A stretch of DNA of 64,000 nucleotides from Deferrisoma camini S3R1 (GTDB lineage: Bacteria > Desulfobacterota > Deferrisomatia > Deferrisomatales > Deferrisomataceae). Below the pieces are notes generated by a model. That model saw nothing but the letters and a program-made list of their open reading frames with translations. It was not told the DNA's origin and did not search any database. Where the stretch lies: positions 488,501 to 552,500 of the forward strand of contig NZ_JAFN01000001.1 of NCBI RefSeq assembly GCF_000526155.1. The letters are read 5' to 3'. Both the position numbers and the translations under genes were made by a program. Every line of letters begins with the position of its first letter. Positions within the stretch are counted from its first letter, which is position 1. This document shows, in pieces, positions 1-10,200 of this stretch.

Positions 1-1
1 G

Positions 2-2503
2 CTCGACTTTCGCCTGGCGCTGTTGGAGCAGGAGGCGTGCATCACGATCCATTGCGGCTCGGTGTTTCCCTTCCACGGCCCCATGGAGATCCAGGAACTG
101 CATGAGGCCGTGAACACGCTGAATCTGGAAGGCACGGACTTTTCTCCCGCCGCCACGTACGACGGCGTCCTCTGGGCGGCCACCGACCTGCTGTGGCGCG
201 ACGACCCCGGCGTGACCCGCATGGTCGTGGTGGTCACGAACGACATCCCCCAGTCGGTGTACGGCAACATCTGGGCTCTCGATTCCCACGGGACGGCGAC
301 GAACCGGGAGGCGGCGCGGCTGGCCCTGGAGGAGGCGGGCCTCACGCTGTACTACGCCCAGCCGGCCGATCCCGACGGGCTGGGGTACACGGAGAACTAC
401 GCCGACCCCGACCGGAACCCCCGGGCCGGGTGCTCCGCCGGGGAGGACGGCTGGGACTGCGGGTTCGGGGGCCTGGGCGTCCGCCTCGGCTGGCCCTTCG
501 ATCAGGACGAGATCCCCCTTCCGGATTCCGGACCCGTGGCCGACTCCCGGTACTACTTCGCCTGGCTGAGCCCGTTCGGGCCGATCGAAGACCCGGATGA
601 GCGCCGCGTGGTGGAGATCCGCACCGCCGACCCGGACGACTCCTCGGCCGAGATCGCGCTCACCTTTGAGTACGGGTATCCGGGTGAAGAGGGGGCCCTG
701 CGCCTCGTGCTCACCGACGAGGCCGGCGCCCCCCTGCCCGCGTCGCTGGACGAGTGCGCGAGCGTGTACCGGGCCATGGGGGACCGGGCCGTGAAGCTCA
801 AGGAGGTCTGCCCCGGGGACGCGGGGGAAGACGGCGTGGCGGTGGCCGACCTGCTGATGCCCGGCCCGGTGGTCCTGGAGATCGGGTACGAGTTCGCGAC
901 CGCCGGCTGGACCAACTCCTACTACTCGGACCTCGGCTTCCAGTCCGCCCGGTTCGACGTGGAGGTCCCGGCCGGGGACACGTTGGAGGTCCCCTGGCAG
1001 GTGGAGGTGGCCAACCGGCGCGCGGACCTCTGGCGGATCCGCGGGCTTCTCAGGGACCTGAGGGGCTGGGGGCTCGGGAGCCGGCCGTTCGCCGGGGCGG
1101 CCGACCGGATCACGGCCTGGGTCGAGGGGCTCGAGGCCGGCCCCATGACGCTGGACGACAAGGACCGGCTCGTCCGGTTCACCCACGCCCTCGGGGGCTA
1201 CCTTTACGCGGCGGGCTACGCCGAGACCCAGACCCGGAAGGTGGAGGCCGGCCTCATCGACGTGATCCGTCGGCTCCGGGCGATCATCCAGAAGCTTCGG
1301 GACCTCGCCGACGAGGTGGACACCACGGCCTCGCTCACCGACGCCGAGGCCTCGGCCCGGCTGGCCGCGACCCTGGGGCTCGATGTCGAGGCCATCGAGG
1401 CGATCGGGGAGGCGGAGAGCCTGCGGGCCCTGGCCCGGGCACTCCTGGAGTACGTAGAGGATGAGCTGGTGCCCGAGGTGATCGGGAAGATCCTGGACCA
1501 GATCCCCCTGGGCCCTGCGGGCCCGTACGTGGAGCAGTTCCTCCTCGGCGTGGTCCTGGACGACTGGGACTCCACGGACAGCCTCTGGGACACCCTGGCC
1601 GAGCTCTCCCTGGACGGGGTGCTGGACGCGGCGCTGGCCGAGGCGCCGGACCTCCTGGGCGCGGTCCAGGACGAGGTGTTGGTCCGGATGCCCCAGGAGG
1701 CGGCCGACGCGTACCACCTCCTGTCCTCCCTGGTGGAGGCCCTGGCCCAAGACGGCACCGACGGCCTCGCCGAGGCGGTCCGGTCGGCCGCCCAGGACCT
1801 CCTCAACCGCTACGCGACCCCCGAGGCCGCCTTGGCCCGGGTGCGCGACGCCGTGTCCGGCCTCACCGACGCCCTCTCACCCGGGCCGGTGCGCGACGCC
1901 CTGGTTCCCTTGCTGGACCTCATGCTGCGCGTCGCCCTGGAAGAGGGGGACTTCGACAACGACGCCGCGATCGGGGTGCTCGCCACGCTGTTCGCGCGCT
2001 ACGCCATCCTGGACCCGCAGTTCAACCGCCCCGTGGCGGGGCAGATCGGTGGGCTTCTCGACGCGGCGCTCGCGTTCCAACCCACCCCGGCCGGGCCGGA
2101 CTTCAGCGAGTACGACCGGGAGGTGGCGATCGACGATGCCATCGGGTACCTGCGCGACGCCTACTGGCTCGACGATGAACCGCCGGCGGAGGGCTGGAAG
2201 GGGTTTCACGAGATCGGTACCGAGGCCTGGGACGTCCTCGCCGCCCTGGAGCCCCTGGACGACATGGCCGACGCCCTTTCGACCGTGAAGCAGATCACCG
2301 AGGTGGCCATGTACCCCGTGGTCCTCGGCTTGTGCGCCCGGGGCTACCCCACCTGCTCCCTTGCGGACGACCTGCCGAACTTCACCCTGGCCCTCGACGC
2401 GGTGGGCCTGTTCACCCGGGCCGTGGAGCTGGCCCTCCGGCTCGACGACCTGCTGGAGATGCCAGACGAGATCGGGCCGGCAGCCGACGCAATATTCTTC
2501 TAG
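2..2503 (+). CDS. VWA-domain protein, 5' end outside window
   Basis: The frame is open from the left edge, so the first codons seen are internal and the apparent TTG start at 23 is probably a leucine codon. At least 833 residues. Residues about 50-85 read like the second half of a von Willebrand A fold (DGVLWAATDLLW followed by VVVVTNDI), so the metal-binding DxSxS part lies upstream. After about residue 330 the protein becomes a long acidic, mostly helical segment rich in Ala, Leu, Asp and Glu with no family I recognise. The stop is 12 bp before the next gene, so the two are probably co-transcribed. The VWA fold suggests an extracytoplasmic binding or adhesion role, but the signal peptide is not visible here. 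Confidence 0.7.
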   Translation, partial: LDFRLALLEQEACITIHCGSVFPFHGPMEIQELHEAVNTLNLEGTDFSPAATYDGVLWAATDLLWRDDPGVTRMVVVVTNDIPQSVYGNIWALDSHGTATNREAARLALEEAGLTLYYAQPADPDGLGYTENYADPDRNPRAGCSAGEDGWDCGFGGLGVRLGWPFDQDEIPLPDSGPVADSRYYFAWLSPFGPIEDPDERRVVEIRTADPDDSSAEIALTFEYGYPGEEGALRLVLTDEAGAPLPASLDECASVYRAMGDRAVKLKEVCPGDAGEDGVAVADLLMPGPVVLEIGYEFATAGWTNSYYSDLGFQSARFDVEVPAGDTLEVPWQVEVANRRADLWRIRGLLRDLRGWGLGSRPFAGAADRITAWVEGLEAGPMTLDDKDRLVRFTHALGGYLYAAGYAETQTRKVEAGLIDVIRRLRAIIQKLRDLADEVDTTASLTDAEASARLAATLGLDVEAIEAIGEAESLRALARALLEYVEDELVPEVIGKILDQIPLGPAGPYVEQFLLGVVLDDWDSTDSLWDTLAELSLDGVLDAALAEAPDLLGAVQDEVLVRMPQEAADAYHLLSSLVEALAQDGTDGLAEAVRSAAQDLLNRYATPEAALARVRDAVSGLTDALSPGPVRDALVPLLDLMLRVALEEGDFDNDAAIGVLATLFARYAILDPQFNRPVAGQIGGLLDAALAFQPTPAGPDFSEYDREVAIDDAIGYLRDAYWLDDEPPAEGWKGFHEIGTEAWDVLAALEPLDDMADALSTVKQITEVAMYPVVLGLCARGYPTCSLADDLPNFTLALDAVGLFTRAVELALRLDDLLEMPDEIGPAADAIFF

Positions 2504-2515
2504 GGGAGCGGGATC

Positions 2516-5263
2516 ATGCGGGCGCTTCGGTGGTTCGGATGGGCCGTTGTCTGGGCGGCGATCGGGGCCGGCCCGGCCGGGGCCACGGTGTGGCAGATCG
2601 AGGACGTGGAGGAGGCCGGGTTCCGGGACCTCTCGCCCAAGGCGCTGGTGGCCGCGGGAAGCGAGGTGTACCTGGCGTACGGGCGGTCGCACCTGGTGAC
2701 CCGGCGGTTCGAGGGGGGCGGGTGGAGCGACGCCACCGTGGTGGACCCCGACCCGGGCACGGGCTCGTTCGCCGCGGCCGCGGCCGACGGCCAGGGCGCC
2801 GTGCACATCGTGTACTACGACCGGGCGAACGGCGACCTCCGGTACGCCACGAACGCCGGGGGCGACTGGGCCGTGGAAGTGGTGGACCGCACCGGCGACG
2901 TGGGCCGGTACCCGAGCGTGGCGGTGGGGACCGACGGCCGGGTGCACGCGGCCTACTACGACGCCACCCAGGCCCGGGTCCGATACGCCGTGCGAAGCGG
3001 CGGGGTGTGGTCGTTCGAAACCCCCGACCCGGCGGACCGCCGGGGCCGGTGGACCGCCCTGGTGCTCGGGGAAAGCGGTGAGCCCGTGGTCTTCTATTAC
3101 GACGCCGAAAACGGCGCGCTGGTCGCCGCCTGGCGGGCCGCCGACGGGACGTGGACCGTGGAGACCGTGGACGACGACGGCGACGCCGGCCGGGAGGCCG
3201 TGGCCGGGGTGTACGGCGGAACGATCTGCGTGGCGTACACGGCCTGGGCGGATCCGGGCGGCGGAACCATCCGCACCGAGGTGCGCCTGGCCTCGGACAC
3301 CCCCGGCGGGTGGACCGTCGAAGCGGTGGACACCGCGGCCACGGCCGAACGGGGCGGCCCGGCCTACCCGGCCCTGAGCGTGGCGTCCGACGGCACCGTG
3401 GAAATCGCCTACCGGGCCTGGTGGACCGAGACCTGGACGGATGACGAGGGCACGGAGCGCGCCGCCTACCACGTGGAGCTTCGCCACGCGATCGGCGGGC
3501 CGGGATCGTGGTCCATCGAGACCCGCGCCGAGGAGACGGAGAAGCCCGACCTGGGGCGCGGCATCTCCCTCGTGCACCGCGCGGGCCCGCACGGGGAGGA
3601 GCGGGTGCTCGCGTACGCGGGCCCGGAGGGGGAGCTCACGAGCCGCGGGTACACGTTCGATGCCCTGCCGGCGCCTTCTGCGGCCTGGCGCGGGCCCTGG
3701 CCCGTGGACCAGCCGGCCCTGCCGGGCCGGGCTGCGGCGCTCGCCCTGGATGCCGACGGCATCCCCCGCGCCGTGTACGTGGACGAGGTGCGCCGGAAAC
3801 TCCGGCACGCCGTGCGAACGGCCGGGGGGTGGTCGGCCGAGGACGTGGCCGACGCCCACCCCGGGGCCGAGCAGACCGGCCTTGCGGTGCTCGACGACGG
3901 GAGTCTATTCGCGGCGTACCAGGGCAAAGACGAGAAGCTTCGGATCGCCTGGAAAAGCGGCTCGGCCGGGTGGCAGAGCCAGGAGGTCGGCGGGGCTCGG
4001 ACCGGGCGGTTCGCCGATGCCGTGGCCGCGGCGGACGGCACCGTCCATGTGTTCTTCTCGGACGAGGACGCGAGCGCCCCAGGGCACGGCACCGCGACGG
4101 TTCCCGCGAACGCGGGGGGTTCCCCGTCCTGGTCCTCGGAGACGTTCACGTGGTCCCCGGACTACAGCGGATGGTGGCCCTCGGCCGCGGTGGACGCGGA
4201 CGGGAACCTCCACCTGGTCCACGCGTCCCGCGACCTGGGCCACAGCGCCGACACCATCTCGTTTCGGCTCTTCTACGACACGAACGCGGGCGGCTCGTGG
4301 GCCGAGGAGACCGTGGACGAGGGGCCCCGGGTGGAGTACGCCTCGCTTGCGCTCGCGCCCGACGGCACCCCGCACGTGGCGTTCTTCGACGGCGTGTCGG
4401 GCGCGTTGAAGGTGGCCTCCCGAACCGGCGGCGCCTGGTCGGTCCAGACCGTGGACGACGAAGGGTACGTGGGGCTTTATGCCGATCTGGCCGCAGACGC
4501 CGAGGGGAACCTCCACGCGGTGTACATGGGGTGGGGCGCCGACCTCACCCGCTCGTTCGTGCGGTACGCCAACAACACGAGCGGCGCCTGGCACGCCGAG
4601 ACCGTGGCCGAGGGGGCGGACGTCGGCGCGTTCGCCCGGCTGGCCGTGGCCGACGACGGCACCGTGCACCTCGTGTTCCAGGACCGGGACATCGGCACCC
4701 TGCGCTACGCCCGGTCCACGAGCCACGAGGTGAGCGTGGCGCCCGCCAGCGCCGACCTCGGCCCGGTGGAGGTGGGGGACTCGGCCGAAGCCGAGGTCAC
4801 CCTGACGAACCTCGGACCCACGGCCCGCCGGGTGGCGTCGATGACCCTCACCGGCTCGGACGCGTTCACCCTGGTCACCGGCCTCACCGACCGCTACTGC
4901 GGTTCGACCACCCCCTGGCTCCACCCGGGCCGCCCCGCGTGCACCGTGGCCGTGCGGTTTGCGCCCTCCCAGGCCGGGGCCGCAACCGCGACCCTCACGA
5001 TCGCCTTCGAGGACCCGGACCTCCCTCCGGCCGCGGTGAGCCTCGCCGCCGAAGCCACCGACACCGGCGGCGACACCGGATCCGAAGGTGGAGGCGCGGG
5101 CGGAGACGAAGGGGATACCGGCGGAGACTCCGAGGGTGAAACCGGAGGAGGCGGGGATACCGGTGGAGGCGGTGGCGACGTGGACTCTGGCGGCGACACC
5201 GGCTCTGGAGGCGCGGACGCGGGCGGAGGAGGGGGGTGTTTTCTCCAGGCACTGGGGGGGTGA
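2516..5263 (+). CDS. Secreted repeat protein with choice-of-anchor-like domain and Gly/Asp-rich tail
   Basis: 915 residues. A signal peptide is visible at 1-24 (hydrophobic stretch ending AGPAGA). Residues about 30-735 hold many BNR/propeller-like repeats of the form [11 protein letters not shown] or G.WSVETVD followed by a Tyr-Tyr-Asp strand, as in sialidase-like propellers. Residues about 737-845 resemble an ASPM/choice-of-anchor-D immunoglobulin-like domain ([20 protein letters not shown]). From about 848 the chain is Gly, Asp, Thr and Ser repeats ending [13 protein letters not shown]. The Cys next to the Gly run looks like an anchoring signal, but no transmembrane helix or basic tail follows. 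The stop codon lies exactly at the junction with a broken moeB fragment, so the C-terminus may have been cut. Substrate unknown. Confidence 0.75.
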   Translation: MRALRWFGWAVVWAAIGAGPAGATVWQIEDVEEAGFRDLSPKALVAAGSEVYLAYGRSHLVTRRFEGGGWSDATVVDPDPGTGSFAAAAADGQGAVHIVYYDRANGDLRYATNAGGDWAVEVVDRTGDVGRYPSVAVGTDGRVHAAYYDATQARVRYAVRSGGVWSFETPDPADRRGRWTALVLGESGEPVVFYYDAENGALVAAWRAADGTWTVETVDDDGDAGREAVAGVYGGTICVAYTAWADPGGGTIRTEVRLASDTPGGWTVEAVDTAATAERGGPAYPALSVASDGTVEIAYRAWWTETWTDDEGTERAAYHVELRHAIGGPGSWSIETRAEETEKPDLGRGISLVHRAGPHGEERVLAYAGPEGELTSRGYTFDALPAPSAAWRGPWPVDQPALPGRAAALALDADGIPRAVYVDEVRRKLRHAVRTAGGWSAEDVADAHPGAEQTGLAVLDDGSLFAAYQGKDEKLRIAWKSGSAGWQSQEVGGARTGRFADAVAAADGTVHVFFSDEDASAPGHGTATVPANAGGSPSWSSETFTWSPDYSGWWPSAAVDADGNLHLVHASRDLGHSADTISFRLFYDTNAGGSWAEETVDEGPRVEYASLALAPDGTPHVAFFDGVSGALKVASRTGGAWSVQTVDDEGYVGLYADLAADAEGNLHAVYMGWGADLTRSFVRYANNTSGAWHAETVAEGADVGAFARLAVADDGTVHLVFQDRDIGTLRYARSTSHEVSVAPASADLGPVEVGDSAEAEVTLTNLGPTARRVASMTLTGSDAFTLVTGLTDRYCGSTTPWLHPGRPACTVAVRFAPSQAGAATATLTIAFEDPDLPPAAVSLAAEATDTGGDTGSEGGGAGGDEGDTGGDSEGETGGGGDTGGGGGDVDSGGDTGSGGADAGGGGGCFLQALGG

Positions 5264-5432
5264 GCCCCAGGGTCCCAACCCCTGCGGCCGCCAAATAGAG
5301 CAGCGCGGGCGAGCCCAGTCCCCCGGTCCTCACCACCATCACCCGCGCGGCCTTCAGCCGTTCCTGGCCCTTGCCGCCCACCTGAGGCAGGATGATCTGG
5401 CGGGAGTAACGGAGGACCTCGGCCGGGTGCAT
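5262..5432 (-). pseudogene. Truncated MoeB/ThiF-family adenylyltransferase (N-terminus only)
   Basis: The reverse strand starting at ATG 5430-5432 gives a typical MoeB/ThiF/HesA N-terminus: [19 protein letters not shown], then a beta strand and the nucleotide loop [20 protein letters not shown]. Similarity stops after residue 57 (GTLGL), where the family continues with the conserved D.D.VE.SNLQRQ segment. From there the frame is only the antisense of the neighbouring secreted-protein gene. The glycine loop also has Arg-Thr where Gly-Ala is usual. The break at about 5262 coincides with the stop codon of the plus-strand gene, marking a deletion or rearrangement junction. A functional enzyme cannot be made from this fragment. 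Confidence 0.8.
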
Positions 5433-5590
5433 TCGCCGCTTGTCTCACGACTCCTCGACCCGAGAGAGCCCTCACCTTCGCCCTTTTGCTACTTGTAATC
5501 AACAGTTGGCCAGGCCTGCCGGACGGCCGGCGTAATCGTTCCGTGAACCCGAGATGTATGAGGGGGGATCAGGGTGTAGAAAAAAAGGAT

Positions 5591-5619
5591 TTGACCGCTT
5601 TGCCTTACTCGAATAGTCT
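5591..5619 (+). promoter_or_regulatory. Sigma-70-type promoter and possible operator of the VapBC module
   Basis: TTGACC at 5591-5596 and TAGTCT at 5614-5619 are 17 bp apart, 24 bp before the antitoxin ATG. Inverted arms CCTTAC (5603-5608) and GTAAGG (5625-5630) overlap the -10 region. They would suit autorepression by the AbrB-type antitoxin; this role is inferred. Confidence 0.55.
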
Positions 5620-5642
5620 TTGCGGTAAGGAGATCGTTGACG

Positions 5643-5885
5643 ATGTTGCTCAAGATTACATCGAAACGGCAAGTGACCTTCCCGGCTCGGGTGCTAGAAG
5701 CGCTGGGCGTGAAACCGGGAGACCGACTCGAGCTGCAGGAGAGCCCCGAGGGGTACATCCTTCGGCCGAGGCGCATTGATCCTTCCCGGCTGGCTCCCTT
5801 GCGGGACAAGCTGCGGCGAGGCAAGGGAACCTTTGACCTCGAGGCGTTCCGGAACGAACCCTATGACCCCTCGCTTCGGGATTGA
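5643..5885 (+). CDS. AbrB/MazE-family antitoxin (VapB-like)
   Basis: 80 residues from ATG 5643. AAGGAG lies about 10 bp upstream, which favours this codon over the TTG at 5637. Residues 1-45 form a swapped-hairpin AbrB DNA-binding domain: ITSKRQVTFPARVLEALGVK, then GDRLEL and YILRPR. The tail is the kind that wraps round a toxin. Its end overlaps the PIN-domain gene by 23 bp, the usual arrangement of VapBC operons. It is expected to neutralise the nuclease and repress the operon. Confidence 0.85.
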   Translation: MLLKITSKRQVTFPARVLEALGVKPGDRLELQESPEGYILRPRRIDPSRLAPLRDKLRRGKGTFDLEAFRNEPYDPSLRD

Positions 5886-6261
5886 CACCTCGATCCTGGT
5901 GCGGCTCCTCACGGGGGATCCGGAAGAGGTCTTTCGGGCCTGTGTGGAAGCGCTGACTTCGCTCGTCGAGGGGGAGGGGGCCGAAGTGTTCGCTTCGAAC
6001 ATGGTCGTCGGAGAGGCGTACATCGCGGTGCAGCACCACTACGGGGTAACCAAGGCCGAGGCTCGTGCCGGCCTTGCGAGCGTGCTCCAGAGCGGACTGG
6101 TCGCCCCCCTTAACGGGAACGGGGTGATCGCCGCCCTGGAGGGTCCTTCCGGATGTGGGCTGGTCGACCGCCTCATTGCCGACGACTACCGTCGCGCCGG
6201 GCTCGTCACCCTGACCCTGGACCGGAAAATGGCCGCGCTTTGTGACGTTCGCCGGCTGTAG
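5863..6261 (+). CDS. PIN-domain ribonuclease toxin (VapC-like)
   Basis: 132 residues. ATG 5863 gives MTPRFGIDTSILVRLLTGDP, with the first catalytic Asp of the PIN fold in IDTS. Further acidic positions are the Glu in VVGEAYIAVQ (about 50) and the Asp residues in LVDRLIADDYR (about 106). The terminal LTLDRKMAAL contains the last conserved Asp. Longer upstream starts in this frame only read through the antitoxin gene. Type II toxin acting on RNA; the target cannot be told from sequence. Confidence 0.85.
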   Translation: MTPRFGIDTSILVRLLTGDPEEVFRACVEALTSLVEGEGAEVFASNMVVGEAYIAVQHHYGVTKAEARAGLASVLQSGLVAPLNGNGVIAALEGPSGCGLVDRLIADDYRRAGLVTLTLDRKMAALCDVRRL

Positions 6262-6291
6262 GACACGAGCGATCCCGAGGAAGGACCCCCT

Positions 6292-6654
6292 TTACCCCTC
6301 CTCCCGTCCTTCCTGGATCGCGAGCGGCTCCCCCCATAACGCGACCGCGTGCTCCACGGCGTTTTGGGCGAGGGGCACGCGGGGGAGCTCTTCCTCGGTG
6401 TAGCAGAACAGGTCCACGCCGAGTCCCACTTCCGCGAAGAACGGGAGGTACTCCAGGGGCCGGTCCAGGAACCGAACCTCCGAGCGGTCCACGATCACGA
6501 TCACGTCCGCATCCGAGCCCGGCACCGCCGTTCCCCGCGCCAGCGACCCGAAAAGCCCCACGAACCGCACCTCGGGCCGCGTTCTCCCCAGGTGTCCGGC
6601 AGCCTCCCTCAACCGGCGGACGGCCTCCTCACGATCGAGCCAGAAGACCGTCAC
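6292..6654 (-). CDS. MNT-type minimal nucleotidyltransferase
   Basis: About 120 residues from GTG 6654; an ATG at 6690 in the same frame is an alternative that would overlap the HEPN gene more. The core motif GLFGSLARGTAVPGSDADVI is the GSxxxG...SDxD signature of the MNT/MntA family, with a third acidic position in GVDLFCY. It overlaps the end of the HEPN gene by about 25 bp. Known HEPN/MNT pairs are toxin-antitoxin modules in which the MNT protein AMPylates the HEPN RNase; that function is inferred here from family and pairing. Confidence 0.8.
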   Translation of the reverse strand: MTVFWLDREEAVRRLREAAGHLGRTRPEVRFVGLFGSLARGTAVPGSDADVIVIVDRSEVRFLDRPLEYLPFFAEVGLGVDLFCYTEEELPRVPLAQNAVEHAVALWGEPLAIQEGREEG

Positions 6655-7024
6655 AGAACCGTAGGACTCTTTCCGCACAACCGATCGCATGGTCCGCGTC
6701 TTCTCGGGTGAACATGTCCTTGGGCGCTCCCTCGGCCCAGCCGTTGGGGTAGCGGGCCGGAATGTAGTACCGGTCGAGGTCCCTCGCGTCGGTCCAGAGC
6801 TCCGGTTCCACCGGCGTCCTCTGGGAGAGCCCTTCCAGGAGCCCCAGGACCGAGTGCCCCCAGGCGTCGCCGCCGAGGGCCTGATACACCGCCTTCAACG
6901 CCTTCTCCGCGGCCTGTTGGGCCGCGAAGCAGGCCCACTCGTGGAATCCGCCGGACCGGCTGTGCCGGGCCTGATCCAGATCCCTCCATGCCTGGGCCAT
7001 CCAATCTCGTGTGCGCGCCGCCAT
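6629..7024 (-). CDS. HEPN-domain protein
   Basis: 131 residues from ATG 7024 with AGGAGG 6-7 bp upstream. Begins TRDWMAQAWRDLDQARHS, then HEWACFAAQQAAEKALKAVY, the standard HEPN helical pair. The catalytic RxxxxH of toxic HEPN RNases is not obvious; the region YYIPARYPNGW is conserved in the DUF86-unrelated HEPN branch that pairs with MNT proteins. First gene of a two-gene unit converging on the VapBC module. Confidence 0.8.
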   Translation of the reverse strand: MAARTRDWMAQAWRDLDQARHSRSGGFHEWACFAAQQAAEKALKAVYQALGGDAWGHSVLGLLEGLSQRTPVEPELWTDARDLDRYYIPARYPNGWAEGAPKDMFTREDADHAIGCAERVLRFCDGLLARS

Positions 7025-7146
7025 GCCCTGCCTCCTCGCCCCGACGACTCGCCCCACCTTAGCATCCGGTGCCCCCCTCCACAACGCCGCTCCCCATGGC
7101 ACAGGGGTGAGGGTGCCCGGGGGCGCAGGGACAGGGAAATGGGGCG

Positions 7147-7248
7147 GTGCAGCGGCTCCGCGAGCGGTTCGCGGGCGTGGAGACCATCGGGCTGTGGGTC
7201 GGCGACGACCGGCGGGTGCGGGAGATCCCGGCAGGGGAGGGGCGGTGA
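7147..7248 (+). pseudogene. Possible small gene remnant
   Basis: A 33-codon frame from GTG 7147 to TGA 7246-7248 reads like the C-terminal end of a protein (LRERFAGVETIGLWVGDDRR), with no recognisable family. It lies in the 230-bp gap between the mutasome operon and the HEPN gene. It could be chance coding in GC-rich DNA. Confidence 0.2.
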
Positions 7249-7255
7249 CCGGCCC

Positions 7256-10200
7256 TCAGTGGAAGTCCCGGCTGGGTGCGGTCTCGGGATGGGCGGGCAG
7301 GGGCGGGCGCCACAGCCGATCGGCCACCAGGTGCACCACGCCTTCCCGCGACTCCACCCGGCCGCTCACCCCCAGGACCGGCGCTGCCGCCACGAGCGCG
7401 GCGTGGCGCTCGATCACCCGCTTCCACACCACCACGTTCACGAACCCGGTCTCGTCCTCCAGGGTGAGGAACACGGTGCCGCCCGCGGTCCCGGGCCGCT
7501 GCCGGCAGATCACGACGCCGGCGTAGGACGCCCGGGTCCCGTGGGGGAGCCGGGCCAGGGTGCGGGCGTCGGGCAGGCCCCGTTCCCGGAGCCACGGCCG
7601 CAGGGGCTCCAGGGGATGGGCCCGGGGGCTCAGGCCCGAGGCCCGGTAGTCCCAGGCCACCGCCTCCGAGGAGCTGAGGGCCGCGAGGGGCGGGGCGGGC
7701 TCCGGGCCGAGGGGGAGCGCGGGGCGGCGGCTCGATCCGGCGCCTTTCGCGGCCCACAGGGCCCGACGCCGGCCCCGGCACAGGCCTTCGAGGGCCCCGG
7801 CCTCGGCGAGCCGGCGCAGCGCGTTCCGGCCGAGGCCGGTGCGCCGCGCCAGGTCCTCCACCGAGGCGAAGGGCTGTTCGCGCCGGGCCCGCTCGATGCG
7901 GGGCCAGTCCCGGGTGGGGGACAGCCCCTTCACGTACCGCAGACCCAGCCGCACGGCGTAGCAGGTCCTAGTGGAGAGGTGCCGGGCTGGCCCGGCGCGG
8001 ACTCCAGAGCCCATGTCTCCTGTCTTCTGTCCTCTGGCTTCTGACTTCTGAAGTGTGCAGTCCCAGTCGCTGAACCGCACGTCCACGGGAAGGATCTCCA
8101 GGCCGTGGCGTTTGGCGTCGTCCACGATGGTGGCCGGCGAGTAGAACCCCAGGGGCTGGGCGTTCAGCAGGGCGCAGGTGAACACGTCGGGGTGGTGGCA
8201 CCGGAGCCAGGCCGTGGCGTAGGCGATCAGGGCGAAGCTCGCCGCGTGGCTCTCGGGGAACCCGTACTCCCCGAACCCCCGGATCTGCTCGAACACCTGT
8301 TCGGCGAACCGCCGCTCGATCCCCTTGGCGGTCATGCGCGCGATCAGCCGCTCGCGGTGGCGCTCGATCCGGCCGTGCCGGCGCCAGGCGGCCATGTCGC
8401 GCCGGAGCTGGTCGGCCTCGCCCGGGGTGTAGTCGGCCGCCACCACGGCGAGCCGCATCACCTGCTCCTGGAACAGGGGCACCCCCAGGGTCTTGGCCAG
8501 CACGGGCTCCAGGCACGGGTGGGGGTAGGTCACGGGCTCCTCGCCCCGCCGCCGCCGGAGGTAGGGGTGGACCATGCCGCCGGTGATCGGCCCGGGCCGC
8601 ACGATGCTCACCTGGATCACCAGGTCGTAGTACGACCGGGGCCGGAGCCGCGGCAGCATGGACATCTGGGCCCGGCTCTCGATCTGGAACACCCCCACGG
8701 TGTCGGCCCGGCCGATCATGTCGAAGGTGGCCGGGTCGTCCGGGGGGATGCGGTCCAGGGAGAGCTCCACCCCGCGGTGCTCCCGCAGCAGCCGGAAGCA
8801 CCGGTCCAGAAGGGTCAGGGCCCCCAGGCCCAGGAGATCCACCTTGAACAGACCCAGGTCCTCCAGGTCCTCCTTGTCCCACTGGATCACGGTGCGGCCC
8901 GGCCGGGCCGCGTTCTCCACGGGCACCAGGTCGCGGACCGGCTCGTGGCCCAGGAGGAACCCGCCGGGGTGGATGGAGAGGTGGCGGGGAAACCCCTGGA
9001 TCTCCCCCACCAGCCGCCGGAGGAGGGCGTGCAGGGGATTCCCGGGGTCGAGCCCGGGGCCCTGCCACGGGTCCCCGTCCCCGCCGCGGGACGGCACGAG
9101 CCGGGCGAGCCGGTCCACCGCCGTGGCGGGCAGGCCCAGGGCCCGGCCCACGTCCCGCACGGCCGACCGGGCCCGGTACCGGATCACGTTGGCCACCATG
9201 GCGGCCCGATCCCGGCCGTAGCGCTTGTACACGTGGCGGATCACCTCCTCCCGGCGCTCGTGCATGATGTCCAGGTCGATGTCCGGGGGCTCGGCCCGCT
9301 CCCGGGAGAGGAACCGCTCGAACAGGAGCTCCACCCGGGTGGGGTCCACGGCCGTGATGCCCAGGCAGTAGCACACCGCCGAGTTGGCGGCCGAGCCCCG
9401 GCCCTGGCACAGGATTCCCCGCTCCCGGCAGAACCGCACGATCTCCCACATGGTGAGGAAGTAGCCCGGGTAGTCGAGCTCCTCAATCAGGGCGAGCTCC
9501 CGCTCGATCTGGTCGCGCACCCGGGCCGGCACCCGACCGCCGAACCGCTGCCGGGCCCCCTCCCAGGTGAGCCGCCCCAGGAGGTCGGCCGAGGTGGTGC
9601 CGTCGGGAAGCCGCTCGGCAGGGTAGCGGTAGCGGATCTCCGCAAGGGAGAAGGCGCACCGCTCGGCCACCTCCAGGGTGCGGGCCACCGCGGCCGGGTC
9701 GTCGGCGAACCGCTCGCGGAAGGACGGCGGGGCCTTGAGGTCGTGCCCGGCGTTGGGCTTGAGGCGGGTGCCGGCGGCCTGCACGGCGAGGCCGTGGCGG
9801 ATGGCGGTGAGCACGTCCTGGAGCGGCCGGCGGTCCGGGGTGGGGTAGAGCACCTCCACCGCGGCGACCACCGGCAGGCCCAGCCGGCGGGCCCGCTCCC
9901 GGAGCCGGGCCTCCTGGGCCGGCTCGTCGGCCCGGCGGTGGCGGGCCACCAGGGCGTAGAGCCGGTCGCCGAAGGCCTCTTGCAGCAGGTCGGGCATGGG
10001 GCCGGGGTCCGCCTCCCGCACCAGCAGGCTCCGGTCACCGCCCCACAGGGCCACCAGGCCCGGGGCGTGCTCGCACACCTCGGCCCAGGTGACCCGGCTC
10101 GTCCCCTTCGGGCTCCGGAGCCGGCCCCGGGTGAGGAGCCGGCAGAGGTGAGCGTACCCGGCCCGGTCGGCGGCCAGGAGCACCAGGGTGGAGTCCGGCT

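Noticed and set aside
1877..3859. 660-residue minus-strand frame over the first two genes
   Set aside because: His/Gly/Pro-rich shadow of the plus-strand coding sequences, as is common in very GC-rich DNA.
5200..5263. PEP-CTERM, GlyGly-CTERM or LPXTG-type sorting signal at the end of the secreted repeat protein
   Set aside because: There is a Gly run and a Cys but no transmembrane helix or basic tail before the stop, so none of these signals is complete.
7059..7248. Additional gene between the HEPN and dnaE2 genes
   Set aside because: Only a 33-codon frame without ribosome site or recognisable family; listed as a low-confidence remnant only.
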